A DNA stretch of 64,000 bases. It comes from a bacterium (lineage in GTDB: Bacteria > Hinthialibacterota > Hinthialibacteria > H5-UNCL2). A program made the position numbers and the translations under genes. The notes beneath the pieces are model-generated. The model had not been told where the DNA came from. It was given only the letters and a program-made list of their open reading frames with translations, and did no database searches. This document shows, one piece after another, positions 41,560 through 51,071 of this stretch (the stretch's first letter is position 1; each line of letters opens with the position of its first letter). The DNA is taken from contig JABTUV010000006.1 in assembly GCA_015075175.1 (NCBI GenBank), forward strand, positions 1 to 64,000. The letters are read 5' to 3'.

Positions 41560-42597
41560 ATGGACGAGCTGAAAAGCCAGATACCGAAGAAGGAGGCGAT
41601 CCGAATGATGCGGGAGTTTATCTCGCGGACGGACGTCTTTGCGGTGCAGCGTCCCGGAGGGGCTGGCTACCAGCCTGTCCGCCGGCCACTCACTGACGAA
41701 GACCTTCTCGCGCATCTAGATGGATCGATCACGGTAGCAGTGTATCCCGGGCAGTCCCACACGCGCACGCTCTGCATTGATGTGGACAGATTGGACCTCG
41801 ATGTCATCGGGAAGATGTTCCGTCGTTTAGAGCAGTCGGACATTCCCTTCCTGACCGAACGGAGTGGATTGAAGGGTTACCATCTGCACATTCCCTTTGT
41901 GCGACCCATTCCAAACAAGATGGCGCGTGAAATCGGTCGAGCGCTGACCCAAGAGCATGAAGTCAATCCGAAACAGGATCACGTTCCTGTCGGAAAGCTC
42001 GGCAGTCTACTGAAACTGTTCTTGGGCATCCACCTTGGCAGCGGCCAGCGTTGTCTTTTCGTCGACAACGACTATCTCATGCCGTATCCCGACCAATTCC
42101 TGTTTCTCAGCAAGATTGAAAAGGTCGACGGTGAGGCGCTCTGGAAGCGGCTGACAGGCGGACGGCGGCAAAATAGGCGCAAGGCCCATGACGGCTACGT
42201 GCACAAGGGCGAGGTTAAGCCGTGCATCAAGGAAATGCTGGCCAGAGGGGTCCAGCGGGGGCGTCGGAACCGGGTTGCTCACGCCATCGCGTGCGAGATG
42301 CGGCATATCGGGATGGTCAAGGACGAGGCCCGAGGCGTGATGCGCACGTGGAACCTTCGCAACAAGCCCCCGCTGCCCACCACGGAAATTCTCACGGTCT
42401 TGGACTCCGCATTCGCTGGCCAGCACGAGTACGGCTGCGGGGACGGGTCGTTCTTGCGGTCCATGCCGGAATGCCTCGGGCTGGAGAATTGCAATTATTA
42501 CCGGCGATGCACGAAAGGCGGCGGGAAGAAGGAAGACGCACCGGGGACGCATCCCCAGGAGAACAACAAACAGACGGAAGAGGAGGCAGAAGAATGA
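41560..42597 (+). CDS. Archaeo-eukaryotic-type primase (AEP)
   Basis: A 345-residue protein, started at the ATG equivalent to that of the remnant at 25059. After ISRTDVFAVQRPGGAGYQPV comes a TOTE-like primase pattern: LTDEDLLAHLDGSITVAVYP, motif I TLCIDVDRLD (D-x-D), motif II SGLKGYHLHI (s-x-H) and a later basic/aromatic strand. The C-terminal PriCT-like domain has CIKEMLARGVQRGRRN and then a Cys cluster (YGCGD, PECLG, ENC, YYRRC) that may hold an Fe-S or zinc site. Such primases initiate DNA synthesis for plasmids and viruses or act in TOTE-type conflict systems. Here it is inside the tubulin/VWA cluster. Confidence 0.75.
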   Translation: MDELKSQIPKKEAIRMMREFISRTDVFAVQRPGGAGYQPVRRPLTDEDLLAHLDGSITVAVYPGQSHTRTLCIDVDRLDLDVIGKMFRRLEQSDIPFLTERSGLKGYHLHIPFVRPIPNKMAREIGRALTQEHEVNPKQDHVPVGKLGSLLKLFLGIHLGSGQRCLFVDNDYLMPYPDQFLFLSKIEKVDGEALWKRLTGGRRQNRRKAHDGYVHKGEVKPCIKEMLARGVQRGRRNRVAHAIACEMRHIGMVKDEARGVMRTWNLRNKPPLPTTEILTVLDSAFAGQHEYGCGDGSFLRSMPECLGLENCNYYRRCTKGGGKKEDAPGTHPQENNKQTEEEAEE

Positions 42598-42716
42598 CGA
42601 AAGAGGGTCGGAGCGGCGTGGCGAAGCGGAGCGGAAGCGCCCGGACCCGGCGGCAACGCCGGACCGGGTTCGGCAGAGGAGAGCACAGGATTCGTCCTGT
42701 GGGAAAGGAGAATACG

Positions 42717-43877
42717 ATGAAGATCTTCATGTACGTGATGATGGCGGTGGCCCTGGTCGCCGTGGTGGTGCATGGCGCCGAAATGCCGACGCGCGCGGTT
42801 GTCGTGGCGATCGACGTCTCGGGGAGCATGAAGCAGTCGGCGGGAAGCTACCAGTTTCTCATCGACGACATCATCAGGCGGGCGCCGGACGATTGCCGCG
42901 TTTGCCTGATCCGTTTCGATGAGACGGCGGCCGTCGTTGCGCGGACGGACTCGTTGTCCGCCGGCGTGCGCGAGTCGCTGAATGAGCGCGTGTGGTCTTT
43001 GAAGCCGACGGCGCAGTTTACCGATTTCCGCGCGGCCGCGAACAGCGTGGCGGTGGCCATCCGGGCGGCGCCGCGTCCGTGCGTGGGCTTTATCATGACG
43101 GACGCGATGCCCGATCCGCGCCCACGCGTCAACGTGGAGGGGTTGGACCACTGCCTGCAGGAGGTGTTCCCCGCCTCGGAGGAGGGCGTGGACCTCTCTG
43201 TCGTTGTGCCGGACGCAACGGCGGCGGCCCGGCTTGTTCCGAACCAGCGTTTTCATGTGTTCACACTGGGGGATTTCCAGCCGGCCACGGTCATCCACCG
43301 TGCGCCTGCACCGGCTCCCCCTCCCGTGGAGGCCAAGCAGGAGCCCGAAACTCCCTCCGGCGGCATCCGCTGGTTCCACTGGGCCTGGTTCGCGCTCATG
43401 CACCTCAAGACGATTCTCTACGCCATGGCCGTGATCCTGGCGTTGCTGCTGCTCTTGTGGATACGACGCTGGGTCCGGAGGTTGTCCCGGTTGTGGGGGC
43501 GGACCACGAAACCTGAGCCGGATCCCATCGACCCGGTCTACGAGATCGCCGCGACGTACGACGGGCATGAGGTCCGGCTTGGTGCTGTCGAAGAGGTGAA
43601 GCAGCTGACCGTGGGTTCGGTCCCCGGGAGTGACGTCCCTGTGTCGACGACCAACGGGGACACGGCGGAGGTGGTCTTGAAGCAACGCCGCCATGAGGAG
43701 TTCACGTTGCGCAACCGCGGGGACGAGGTCGTGCAGGTGGACGCCAGCGACGTGCTTCCCGGCAATTCCATCCGCGTGCGCCTCCCCGTGACCATCGGCT
43801 TCGGCGAAGGCAACGACGTGCACCTCGCGCTGGTGCAAACCAATGAGGAACAAATCGAGAGGAGGGTAGTATCGTGA
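42717..43877 (+). CDS. VWA-domain membrane protein with FHA-like C-terminus
   Basis: A 386-residue protein beginning after GGGAAAGGAGAATACG. Signal sequence MKIFMYVMMAVALVAVVVHG precedes a von Willebrand A domain with MIDAS DVSGSM (about 34-39), TDFRAAANSVAVAI and FIMTDAMPDPRP. A Pro-rich linker and a transmembrane helix (ILYAMAVILALLLLLWI) lead to a cytosolic beta-rich domain (LTVGSVPGSDVPVSTTNGDT...IGFGEGNDVHLALVQ) resembling forkhead-associated or MoxR-associated folds. It would sense or bind outside the membrane and signal inside, next to the tubulin-like protein, with whose gene it overlaps (GTGA). Confidence 0.7.
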   Translation: MKIFMYVMMAVALVAVVVHGAEMPTRAVVVAIDVSGSMKQSAGSYQFLIDDIIRRAPDDCRVCLIRFDETAAVVARTDSLSAGVRESLNERVWSLKPTAQFTDFRAAANSVAVAIRAAPRPCVGFIMTDAMPDPRPRVNVEGLDHCLQEVFPASEEGVDLSVVVPDATAAARLVPNQRFHVFTLGDFQPATVIHRAPAPAPPPVEAKQEPETPSGGIRWFHWAWFALMHLKTILYAMAVILALLLLLWIRRWVRRLSRLWGRTTKPEPDPIDPVYEIAATYDGHEVRLGAVEEVKQLTVGSVPGSDVPVSTTNGDTAEVVLKQRRHEEFTLRNRGDEVVQVDASDVLPGNSIRVRLPVTIGFGEGNDVHLALVQTNEEQIERRVVS

Positions 43878-46663
43878 ACGAGTGCGCTACAGTTTTAGTT
43901 ATCGCCAATGCGATTATCATTGGACTCGGAACGAAGGGGAAAGATGTTGCCGCCGAGTTCTACCACTTCATGAAACGGAGGGGGAACAACGCAGGGACCA
44001 TCCCCGTCCTGGCATTCGACTATACTGAGAAGTCCAGCGACGGGCACCCCGACCTGCCGGCGGGCAAGGTGGTCCGCAGTCACTACAACAAGGCCCGAGT
44101 GGAGAAGCTCCGCGCCCTTGGATGGTTATGGAACATCCCGAAGGCGATCTGGACGAACGAGGAAATTATCTCACAGAATGTGGGCGCGGGCAACCAGCCG
44201 CTGAACGGCAACATCGCCTTCAAGATCCACTACGAAGATATTAAGCAGTGGCTCGATGCCCACATCAAGCTCTGCCAGAACCACAACGCGCAGCGCAAGG
44301 ACGCTCAAAAAGGGGGGAGCGCCAGGCGGCTTGACGAGGGACTCACCGTCTACGTGGTCTGCAGTACAATCGGGGGAACCGGCGACGGATCGGCCCTCCC
44401 GTGCTTCGAGGCTATCCGTGACCTCGCAGAGCACCATAACGAACGGGTCCGCGTGGTCGCCTTCGACTTGGCCCTCGGCACGATCCACCATTTCAATGGG
44501 GAACAAGCCATCGACAACCAGAACACTGTCGCGAAAGGCCTCGCGGCCGCCCATCTGGGGGAAGCTAGCAACCTTCAGATGCCCGGTTCCACCGCAGCCC
44601 GGGGTCCTCTGGTGCACTCGGTTATGATCAACACCAATGCGAACGACCACGGCGAGATCAGCACTCTCCGCGACTTCGTCAAGAGCAACGCGGAGTTCCT
44701 CTATACGGTCCTGTGTACCCCGGCCGGAGAGGCCTACCGAGCGTCCGTCGTTGACGGTGATGGGGGTACTGTGCTCGATAAGGTCGGCATGAAGGCGATA
44801 GGGACCACGGGTTCGCTCTCGGTCATCAACCTCGACGGGGACAAGATCCTGCAGTTTGCCGCCCACCGGCTGGCCGGTCTGCTGCTGCATGTGCTGGTTA
44901 CGGCCAGCAACGCGTTGAAGATCCGCGAGTACATCAACCGGATCTTGCGCGCCTTGAACCTCTTGGAAGGACTCGATGTCTCTTCGGCAAGCCAGTTCGT
45001 GCTGAATCCGAAGGATCTCGGCGGCGTGGATGCTTCCGCATTTGCACAGGCCGCCTTCCAGAAGGCGCTTCGGGGTTACCGCGGCAGCCGCCGGCGAGAA
45101 GAGGCCGCGCGGCGTCTCGGGCTGATGGAACAGCGTACGATTCCGGAGACCTACGCCCCCAAGATCCGCAACCAGGCGGACACGCTGATGGCGGAAGGCT
45201 GGAAGGGGATTCAGGAGGTGCTGGCCGAGCTCGACCGCGGCATGTCCGGACCTGCCGATCGTGGCGTTGCGCTTGAGGAGTGCCAGCAGGACATCGGCCG
45301 CTGCCGCGCCTTCAACCGCCAGAAGCTGGACCGTCTCGGAACTGACCGGCAGGCGGTGCAGCGCCGGGTGGGCATCATCAGCGAGCGTATTGCCAAGAAC
45401 GCCCGGCGGTTCTGGCTCTGGCGCTGGATCTTCAAGCTCCTGCTGTTGCGTCGTACCCGGCATTTCGAGGACGACGCCGCTCGGGTGATCACGCTGGGGG
45501 TCCAGATTGCGGCGCACAAAGCGCTGGAGGAGCGCGTGTACCGGCCGCTTTCGGAGTTGCTCGTCGAGGCGGCGCGGGAGAACCAGGAGGTAGTCTCGCT
45601 CCTGACCGAGTGCGGACATATCTGTACCGCAGAGACCCAGAACGTACTGCACAAGCCGGCCACCGAAGAGGCCCCGCTCGGGGTCGAGTTGGCGGATGCG
45701 GAATACCTCGATAAAGCGTGGCCGGGATTGCTTGAGGAGTGCAACGGCCTTGAGGAGTTGTCGCAACGGCTGGCCAGAGCTTTCCGGGAGACGTATCCGT
45801 CGCCCCAGAAGCTGCTGCGGGGGAAACCGGAAGGCATCCTCTCCAGTCTGTTGAGCGCGGGTGCGGATTACTTCTGCGCCGCGGTCGGGCGGCTCAACGT
45901 CATGGACGCCTTCAACGAAAGATATCCCACACGGGACGAGCAACGCGCGGCCGTCATGCTGTGCGTGCGGGAGTCGCGGGGACGACTCAAGGAGGCCGAG
46001 GGCGAGGACAGTCTCCAGGAGAGGTGGATCAAGATCGTGATGGCCCAGAGCCGGAATGATCTGGAGCACTTGGAGTCACTGCTGGCCGAGTCGGATACGA
46101 AGTGGGGGACCTGGAAGCCCGCGCTTTCCGGAGAATCCAAGCGCATCAGTTTCTGCCAGCAGCGCGCCGGAATTTCGCTCGCGAGCCTGTACAAGGACGG
46201 GGGGAAGAACGGCAACGGCAAGAGCGGCAAGAGTGTACGCCAGCGTGCTGAGGCCGGGCCGGACCCGGTGACCGCCCTGCAGCCGGGCCTGAAGCCCACC
46301 AAGGTGGACGCGGAAGCCACACTCCTGAAGGCATTGCTGCTGGAAATGGTGGACGCCAACGGTGGAGAGACGGCGACCCTGCAGCTGAACCCGGACGATG
46401 AGCCTTTCACGCTTCTTGGCGGTGCCAAGATGCTCAACGCCATGCGCCGCAACTACCCGCAGATCGTCCGGATTCACTGGGCGTGGGCCCGCTATCTGAC
46501 CCGGGACTACAAGGGTTTCATGAAGAAGCTCGAGGATTTCCGCGGCAACGGGAAGGACGTGCCGGCGACGGTGCGGGACGCCATTTCCGCGGCGGCGGTG
46601 GAGCGCGTGGCCGAGGAAGCCCGCGAACTCCACCGCTACTTCTCGGCGCGCGAGGATGACTAG
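43874..46663 (+). CDS. Tubulin-like GTPase-family protein (Tubulin_2 type)
   Basis: A 929-residue protein starting at a GTG that overlaps the previous stop; GGAGGG lies nearby. The first ~450 residues follow a tubulin/FtsZ nucleotide-binding layout: IIIGLGTKGKDVAAEF, and the glycine-rich tubulin signature STIGGTGDGSALP (164-176), where tubulins have GGGTGSG. Then NTNANDHGEISTLRDFVKSN. The second half is long, helical and specific to this family, ending ARELHRYFSAREDD. 'Tubulin-like' giants of this type occur in bacterial clusters with VWA proteins and are functionally unassigned; a cytoskeletal or cargo-positioning role is inferred. Confidence 0.72.
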   Translation: MNECATVLVIANAIIIGLGTKGKDVAAEFYHFMKRRGNNAGTIPVLAFDYTEKSSDGHPDLPAGKVVRSHYNKARVEKLRALGWLWNIPKAIWTNEEIISQNVGAGNQPLNGNIAFKIHYEDIKQWLDAHIKLCQNHNAQRKDAQKGGSARRLDEGLTVYVVCSTIGGTGDGSALPCFEAIRDLAEHHNERVRVVAFDLALGTIHHFNGEQAIDNQNTVAKGLAAAHLGEASNLQMPGSTAARGPLVHSVMINTNANDHGEISTLRDFVKSNAEFLYTVLCTPAGEAYRASVVDGDGGTVLDKVGMKAIGTTGSLSVINLDGDKILQFAAHRLAGLLLHVLVTASNALKIREYINRILRALNLLEGLDVSSASQFVLNPKDLGGVDASAFAQAAFQKALRGYRGSRRREEAARRLGLMEQRTIPETYAPKIRNQADTLMAEGWKGIQEVLAELDRGMSGPADRGVALEECQQDIGRCRAFNRQKLDRLGTDRQAVQRRVGIISERIAKNARRFWLWRWIFKLLLLRRTRHFEDDAARVITLGVQIAAHKALEERVYRPLSELLVEAARENQEVVSLLTECGHICTAETQNVLHKPATEEAPLGVELADAEYLDKAWPGLLEECNGLEELSQRLARAFRETYPSPQKLLRGKPEGILSSLLSAGADYFCAAVGRLNVMDAFNERYPTRDEQRAAVMLCVRESRGRLKEAEGEDSLQERWIKIVMAQSRNDLEHLESLLAESDTKWGTWKPALSGESKRISFCQQRAGISLASLYKDGGKNGNGKSGKSVRQRAEAGPDPVTALQPGLKPTKVDAEATLLKALLLEMVDANGGETATLQLNPDDEPFTLLGGAKMLNAMRRNYPQIVRIHWAWARYLTRDYKGFMKKLEDFRGNGKDVPATVRDAISAAAVERVAEEARELHRYFSAREDD

Positions 46664-46759
46664 TTGTACTGGAGGCGGTATGGCGCGTTCCACGGCCGGG
46701 ATTCGCCATACCGCCTCGTTCATGAGACTGGCGAGAAGACACGCGGAAGGAGCATGTCG

Positions 46760-47026
46760 ATGAACACGAATGACCAGAATGCCCAGCGCGAGGAGCGGCG
46801 GAGCCCTCCGAAACGGCCGCCGATGGACGCTCCGGTGTTGCTGCGGCCCGAGGAGGTCGCCCGGCGTCTGAATATCGGAGGGCGCACCATGTGGCGATGG
46901 GTCGCTGAAGGCACGTTTCCTTCCCCGGATCTCCGGCAAGGCCGGGTCGTGCGGTGGAAACGCGAGACGGTGGATGCGTGGCTGGAGGGCCGGTGCAGCG
47001 AAAATGGCGGACAGAACGGAAAGTAG
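46760..47026 (+). CDS. Excisionase-type helix-turn-helix protein
   Basis: An 88-residue protein, start placed at the second of two ATGs (spacing from GGAAGGAG). The C-terminal half is a MerR/excisionase helix-turn-helix: LLRPEEVARRLNIGGRTMWR WVAEGTFPSPD, RVVRWKRETVDAWL. Such small proteins direct excision or bind integrase att sites. It lies 60 bases upstream of the integrase, in the same direction, completing an excision/integration module next to the att site. Confidence 0.75.
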   Translation: MNTNDQNAQREERRSPPKRPPMDAPVLLRPEEVARRLNIGGRTMWRWVAEGTFPSPDLRQGRVVRWKRETVDAWLEGRCSENGGQNGK

Positions 47027-47085
47027 TTCTTGCAATCGGGAATTCCGCGGGCGAGAATTTTCCACGGGGAATCCAGGAGGCGATT

Positions 47086-48516
47086 ATGTCGACCATCTAC
47101 AAGCGGGGCGGAAAGAAGAAGCGTAACGGGACCTATTACATCCAGTATTTTGACGAGAACGGGCGCCGGCGAACCAAGCGCGGATGCTCGGACAAGGATG
47201 CCACGGAGAGGGTCGCCGGGAAACTGGAAGCCGATGTCCTGCTGCGCAAGCACGGCGTCATCGATGCCCGCGTGCATCGCTATTCCAACGAGGCGCGGAG
47301 ACCGGTATCGGAGCATCTGAAAGATTGGGAGAGCAACATGCGCGACCGGGGCGTCACCGAGAAGCAGGTCCGTCTCAACCTCTATCGGGTGAAGCGTCTT
47401 TTTGAGGCCGCAGGCATCGGAGCCTTTTCGGACATTACGCCGTTCAAGATTCAAGAGGCGCTCGGGTTGCTTCGCAGCGAGAAGCGTTCGTTGAAGACCT
47501 GCAACGAGTATCTTTGCGCGGCCAAGACCTTCGGTGGATGGGCGCGGCGCGACGGGCGGGTTTCGGAGAACATGCTGGATAGCCTGTCGCGCTTCAATGC
47601 CGCGACCGACCGCCGTCATATCCGGCGGGTGTTGACGGAAAAGGAAGTCGGTCTCCTCTTGTCCGCGGCTGAATCTGGTCCGGTAGTACAGGAGTGTTCC
47701 GGCCCGGAGCGCGCCTTGCTCTATCGGGTGGCGATCCAGACGGGCCTGCGGAAGAGCGAAATCGACTCGCTGAAGGTGGGCTCGTTCCATCTGAATGGTA
47801 CGCCTCCCGAGGTCGTTGTAGAGGCGGCCTACAGCAAGCACCGCCGGGAGGACACGTTGCCGCTGCCGGAAGACCTGGTCGATCGCTTGCGCGTACACCT
47901 GAAGGGACGGTCGCCGGAGGAGCCCGCCTTGGCGGTCCCCAAGAAAACGGAACGGGCCATGCGGAAGGACTTGGCCGCTGCGGGCATTCCGTACAAGTCG
48001 GCGGAGGGCATCGCGGACTTCCACGCCCTGCGCCACACGTTCGTCACGCGCCTGGTAAAGGCTGGCGTCAATCTGAAAACAGCCCAGATGCTGGCCCGGC
48101 ACTCCGATCCCAAGCTCACCTTGGGGGTGTACTCGCACGTCAACCTCGCCGAGCAGGCCGATGCCCTGAACGCTCTGGCCGACCTCGGCGGCAAGCAGGC
48201 CACGGAGAAAACCGATGACGAGGAAGCCTCTGACTTTGCCGGAGAAAGTGTCGGCACCTACGTCGGCAGTTGCGCGGCTTTTTCGGGCCCGGACGAGCAC
48301 CGACAGGCACACGATGACTCGACGGAGCCTCTTCGCAAGTCCAATAGGAATGGGCGGTTAAAGAATGAAATGCACCGTCCGGCACGAAGGGGCACAAGTC
48401 CAAAAATGGAGCGGGAGACGGGGTTCGAACCCGCGACATTCAGCTTGGGAAACCGTTGGAAAACCGGGACACGGGTGGACGCGGGTGGACATTTGGGACA
48501 CCCACCATGCCAATAA
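47086..48516 (+). CDS. int: Tyrosine-recombinase integrase; 3' end reads into the att site
   Basis: A 476-residue integrase of a type common in Planctomycetes/Verrucomicrobia: an N-terminal Arm-binding-like stretch (YYIQYFDENGRRRTKRGCSD), core-binding domain, then the catalytic domain with QTGLRKSEIDSL (Arg), AYSKHRREDTLPL, FHALRHTFVTRLVKAGVNLK (His/Arg) and ARHSDPKLTLGVYSHV with the Tyr nucleophile. The expected end is about 48240-48360. The last ~35 residues (METR-like ERETGFEPATFSLGNRW) are simply the reverse-strand tRNA-Gly remnant translated, so the gene was joined to this att site by integration. Good Shine-Dalgarno (CCAGGAGGCG). Confidence 0.82.
   Translation: MSTIYKRGGKKKRNGTYYIQYFDENGRRRTKRGCSDKDATERVAGKLEADVLLRKHGVIDARVHRYSNEARRPVSEHLKDWESNMRDRGVTEKQVRLNLYRVKRLFEAAGIGAFSDITPFKIQEALGLLRSEKRSLKTCNEYLCAAKTFGGWARRDGRVSENMLDSLSRFNAATDRRHIRRVLTEKEVGLLLSAAESGPVVQECSGPERALLYRVAIQTGLRKSEIDSLKVGSFHLNGTPPEVVVEAAYSKHRREDTLPLPEDLVDRLRVHLKGRSPEEPALAVPKKTERAMRKDLAAAGIPYKSAEGIADFHALRHTFVTRLVKAGVNLKTAQMLARHSDPKLTLGVYSHVNLAEQADALNALADLGGKQATEKTDDEEASDFAGESVGTYVGSCAAFSGPDEHRQAHDDSTEPLRKSNRNGRLKNEMHRPARRGTSPKMERETGFEPATFSLGNRWKTGTRVDAGGHLGHPPCQ
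48407..48452 (-). other. tRNA-Gly(CCC) 3' remnant, attachment-site candidate
   Basis: Read on the minus strand this is the anticodon loop TTCCCAA, the 3' anticodon strand, a T arm GCGGGTTCGAACCCCGT, acceptor strand CTCCCGC and CCA end of a glycine tRNA. The 5' half is absent, so it is not a functional gene. The integrase gene ends across it. tRNA 3' ends are standard integrase targets. Confidence 0.85.
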
Positions 48517-48637
48517 GTCGAAAAAAATCAAGAGAATACTGGTTCAAAAGTCCCCAGGATGGCGCAGATGTCCACAGATGCCTTCAGCTTCCAAGAATCG
48601 AAACTCGGGGTTCTAGGTTGCCCCTTCAGGTTGCCCC
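48407..48637 (+). repeat. 231-bp direct repeat, left copy
   Basis: Begins with the tRNA-Gly remnant and ends GGTTGCCCC. The copy at 59679-59909 has equal length and the same order of blocks: CACCATGCCAATAA, ATACTGGTTCA, AGTCCCCAGG and a 22-base block around CCACAGATGCCTTCAGC. The two bracket an 11-kb block. Confidence 0.82.
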
Positions 48638-48847
48638 GGGCGGAAGCGCGAGCGGGGTAGACACTCCTCCAATTCAGCCCCTTCCCACGGTGAGAGAATA
48701 TCGCGATCGGGAAACTCAGAAAGCAGAGACTGGCGAATGGCCACCTGGCGATTCTGTTGCTCCAGACTCGATGGAGTCGACCCGGGAATGACGAGGGAGG
48801 GAGGTGAACGGAAAGGTAGAACGAAGGTCAGGGTGAGGGGACAGAAT

Positions 48848-49183
48848 TCAGGCCGCCCTCGGTGTCCCCATCCAGAATCGGCGCCAGTCGTTTCGCGACT
48901 GCCGGAGAGCCACGAGCACATACAGGCAGCTGATCAGATTGCCGAGACACAGGATCAGAAGAATCCACGCGACGGCCATCACGCGCGAAGACTCGCGAAA
49001 CCAGATCCAGCCTCCCAGGAGGAGAAACCCGACGTAAACGTCGACGAGCGAAACCACGCCCCACGGCATGGAGAAGAGTACGCGTCCCTCGGCGAAGAAG
49101 TCGCCCCACCCAAAGCCGTAGCCGAGAACACACGCCATCATGAGCACTCCGAGCAAGGCCCCCCACCGCGCGCCAGCCATCAT
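48848..49183 (-). CDS. DUF1475-like small membrane protein
   Basis: A 111-residue protein with three hydrophobic helices ([52 protein letters not shown]). The start ATG overlaps the stop of the CFA-synthase-like gene (ATGA), which settles the start. Proteins of this type (DUF1475) regularly end CFA-synthase/DUF1295 operons. It is the last gene of a minus-strand operon running from 56780 to 48848. Function is not established. Confidence 0.7.
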   Translation of the reverse strand: MMAGARWGALLGVLMMACVLGYGFGWGDFFAEGRVLFSMPWGVVSLVDVYVGFLLLGGWIWFRESSRVMAVAWILLILCLGNLISCLYVLVALRQSRNDWRRFWMGTPRAA

Positions 49184-50283
49184 TCCAGCACCTGCAACGA
49201 GTCCGTCGGCACGTGGATCTGCCTGACGGCGGGCGAGGTTGCCGGTTCGAACAGGTAATGCGACACCCACCACTCTTGACCCCGGCGATATCCGAACAGC
49301 TCCGCGCAGGCCATGAAGAAGATCCTCCAGCGCTGCGCCCAGCGATCGGCTTCCCCGGGCCCATAAGTGTCCGCGAAGATCCTGCGGATTTCGGCACCGT
49401 TCCGGTCCAGATTCTCCAGCCAGGCGTTGGCGGTTTTCTCGTAATGCCGCCCGCTCCATCGCCACTGTCGTACCACTCGCAGGTCGCGGGCATATCGCAG
49501 CAGCAAGCCATCGCCGGGCATCATTCCGCCGGTGAAGAAGTGGCGGCTCATCCAGTCGTCCTGGCCGTGATCTTCAAACAGGTAGGTCGAGTCGCGATGG
49601 CAGAAGATGTGGACAAAGAGTTTTCCTTCCGGAGCGAGCCAACCGGCAATCCGCTCGAACAGTCGCGCGTGGTTGCGCATATGTTCAAACATTTCCACCG
49701 AGACGATCCGGTCGAAGCGCTCGCAGGTATCGAAGCCGTTGATGTCGGCTGTGATCACGCGGACGTTTGAGAACCCGCGGCGGCTGGCCTGCGCCTCGAT
49801 ATGGCGACGCTGGCCCTGCGAGTTGGAGACCGCCAAGATGCGGCTGGCGGGATAGTGCTCGGCGATCCAGAGCGTGAGGGAGCCCCAGCCGCAACCGAGT
49901 TCGAGGATGCGTTGACCGTTGCACAGCCCGGCGCGCGCACAGGTCGACTCCAAGGCGGCGCGTTCGGCCGCGTTGAGATCCACGGTCCCCGGAGGCCAGT
50001 AGCCGCTGCTGTACTTGAGGTGTGACCCGAGCACCAGTCGGAAGAAATCGGCGGGCACTTCATAGTGCTGGTCGTTGACCTTGTCGGTCGATACGGCGAT
50101 GGACGCGTGTTCCACTCCGGAAAGGAATGCGTGCATTTCTTCCGCGTCCAGCTCGCAGTCCCCGCGCGGCAGGGACTGGAGGCGAGCCTCGCAGAGCCTG
50201 CGGATTCCCCATCGCAGCACCGTGTCGGGAAGCCAACCCCGTTCCGCCAGGTCGAGCGCGCGATGCATGAGTCTGTTGTTCAT
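49180..50283 (-). CDS. CFA-synthase-family SAM-dependent methyltransferase (second copy)
   Basis: A 367-residue methyltransferase. The SAM-binding motif is [20 protein letters not shown] (about 126-145), followed by [17 protein letters not shown] and [15 protein letters not shown], the CFA-synthase-like region. It also has the substrate-entry segment [20 protein letters not shown] and YSSGYW. These enzymes modify cis double bonds of membrane acyl chains using SAM. It lacks the full N-terminal domain of bona fide CFA synthases seen in the paralogue at 51601-52902. It overlaps both neighbours by four bases, indicating tight coupling. Confidence 0.82.
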   Translation of the reverse strand: MNNRLMHRALDLAERGWLPDTVLRWGIRRLCEARLQSLPRGDCELDAEEMHAFLSGVEHASIAVSTDKVNDQHYEVPADFFRLVLGSHLKYSSGYWPPGTVDLNAAERAALESTCARAGLCNGQRILELGCGWGSLTLWIAEHYPASRILAVSNSQGQRRHIEAQASRRGFSNVRVITADINGFDTCERFDRIVSVEMFEHMRNHARLFERIAGWLAPEGKLFVHIFCHRDSTYLFEDHGQDDWMSRHFFTGGMMPGDGLLLRYARDLRVVRQWRWSGRHYEKTANAWLENLDRNGAEIRRIFADTYGPGEADRWAQRWRIFFMACAELFGYRRGQEWWVSHYLFEPATSPAVRQIHVPTDSLQVLE

Positions 50284-51071
50284 GAGCGATTCTCCTTTTC
50301 TTTGGGGGGCCAGGGGAAGAACGCGCTGGTGGACGCCTGGTAGCGGCGGTAATCTTCACCGCGGCTGGCCAGCGCCTGTTCCTCGGTGGGTGGGATTCCG
50401 GTGATCTTGAAGAGAAAGAATAGCATCAGGATGGGTCCGGCCAGCGTCAACCAGCCCAGTGGTGCACCCCAGCCCATGCAAACGTACGCCCACCAATGGA
50501 CCCATTCGAAAAAGTAATTGGGATGACGCGAGGTGTACCACAAACCGTCTCGGCACACCTTGCCTCGATTCGCCGGGTCGCGGCGGAATCGCGCGAGCTG
50601 AAAGTCGGCCAGCGATTCACCTGCGAGCGCGACGATCCAGATGACGACCGCCAGCAGGTCCAGCATACCCAAGGGTGAGGGATTGCGCGCGGCCAGGAGC
50701 AGGGGCAGGGCGAAGAGCACGCTCCAAGAGGCCTGCACCTGAAACAGGACGAAGAGGTATGGCTGCGCGCGGTCTCCCCAGCGCCCTCGCAGACGCCGGT
50801 AACGTCCGTCCTCGCGCTCGCCCCCGATTCGTCGGACGAGATGGACGCTGAGGCGCAGTGCCCAGATCGAGATCATCCCGGCCAGGAGCAGCCGTCGTGT
50901 CGGTGCGCCGTCTCCCTGCCAGGCAAAGAGAACGCCCAACAGGCCAACCCCGAGCGACCCGGCGACATCCACGATGCCGGCGTTGTGGCGGCGGTATTGC
51001 ACCCACCAGAGGAGCGTCATGGCCACGCTCATCACGACCCATCCGAACAGAACACAGAGCAGGAGTTTCAT
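50280..51071 (-). CDS. DUF1295 (steroid 5-alpha-reductase-like) membrane protein
   Basis: A 263-residue membrane protein with at least five hydrophobic segments. The C-terminal consensus [20 protein letters not shown] is the hallmark of DUF1295/isoprenylcysteine-methyltransferase-fold proteins, followed by [20 protein letters not shown]. These are thought to reduce or methylate lipid substrates and are regular members of CFA/DUF1365 operons. It overlaps the genes on either side by four bases. Confidence 0.8.
   Translation of the reverse strand: MKLLLCVLFGWVVMSVAMTLLWWVQYRRHNAGIVDVAGSLGVGLLGVLFAWQGDGAPTRRLLLAGMISIWALRLSVHLVRRIGGEREDGRYRRLRGRWGDRAQPYLFVLFQVQASWSVLFALPLLLAARNPSPLGMLDLLAVVIWIVALAGESLADFQLARFRRDPANRGKVCRDGLWYTSRHPNYFFEWVHWWAYVCMGWGAPLGWLTLAGPILMLFFLFKITGIPPTEEQALASRGEDYRRYQASTSAFFPWPPKEKENRS

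Noticed and set aside
42222-42716. Long N-terminal extension of the VWA membrane protein
   Set aside because: It overlaps the primase gene in another frame; the signal peptide and Shine-Dalgarno place the start at 42717.
48407-48452. Functional tRNA gene
   Set aside because: Only the 3' half of a tRNA-Gly is present; no D arm or 5' acceptor strand can be found. The same holds at 59679-59723.
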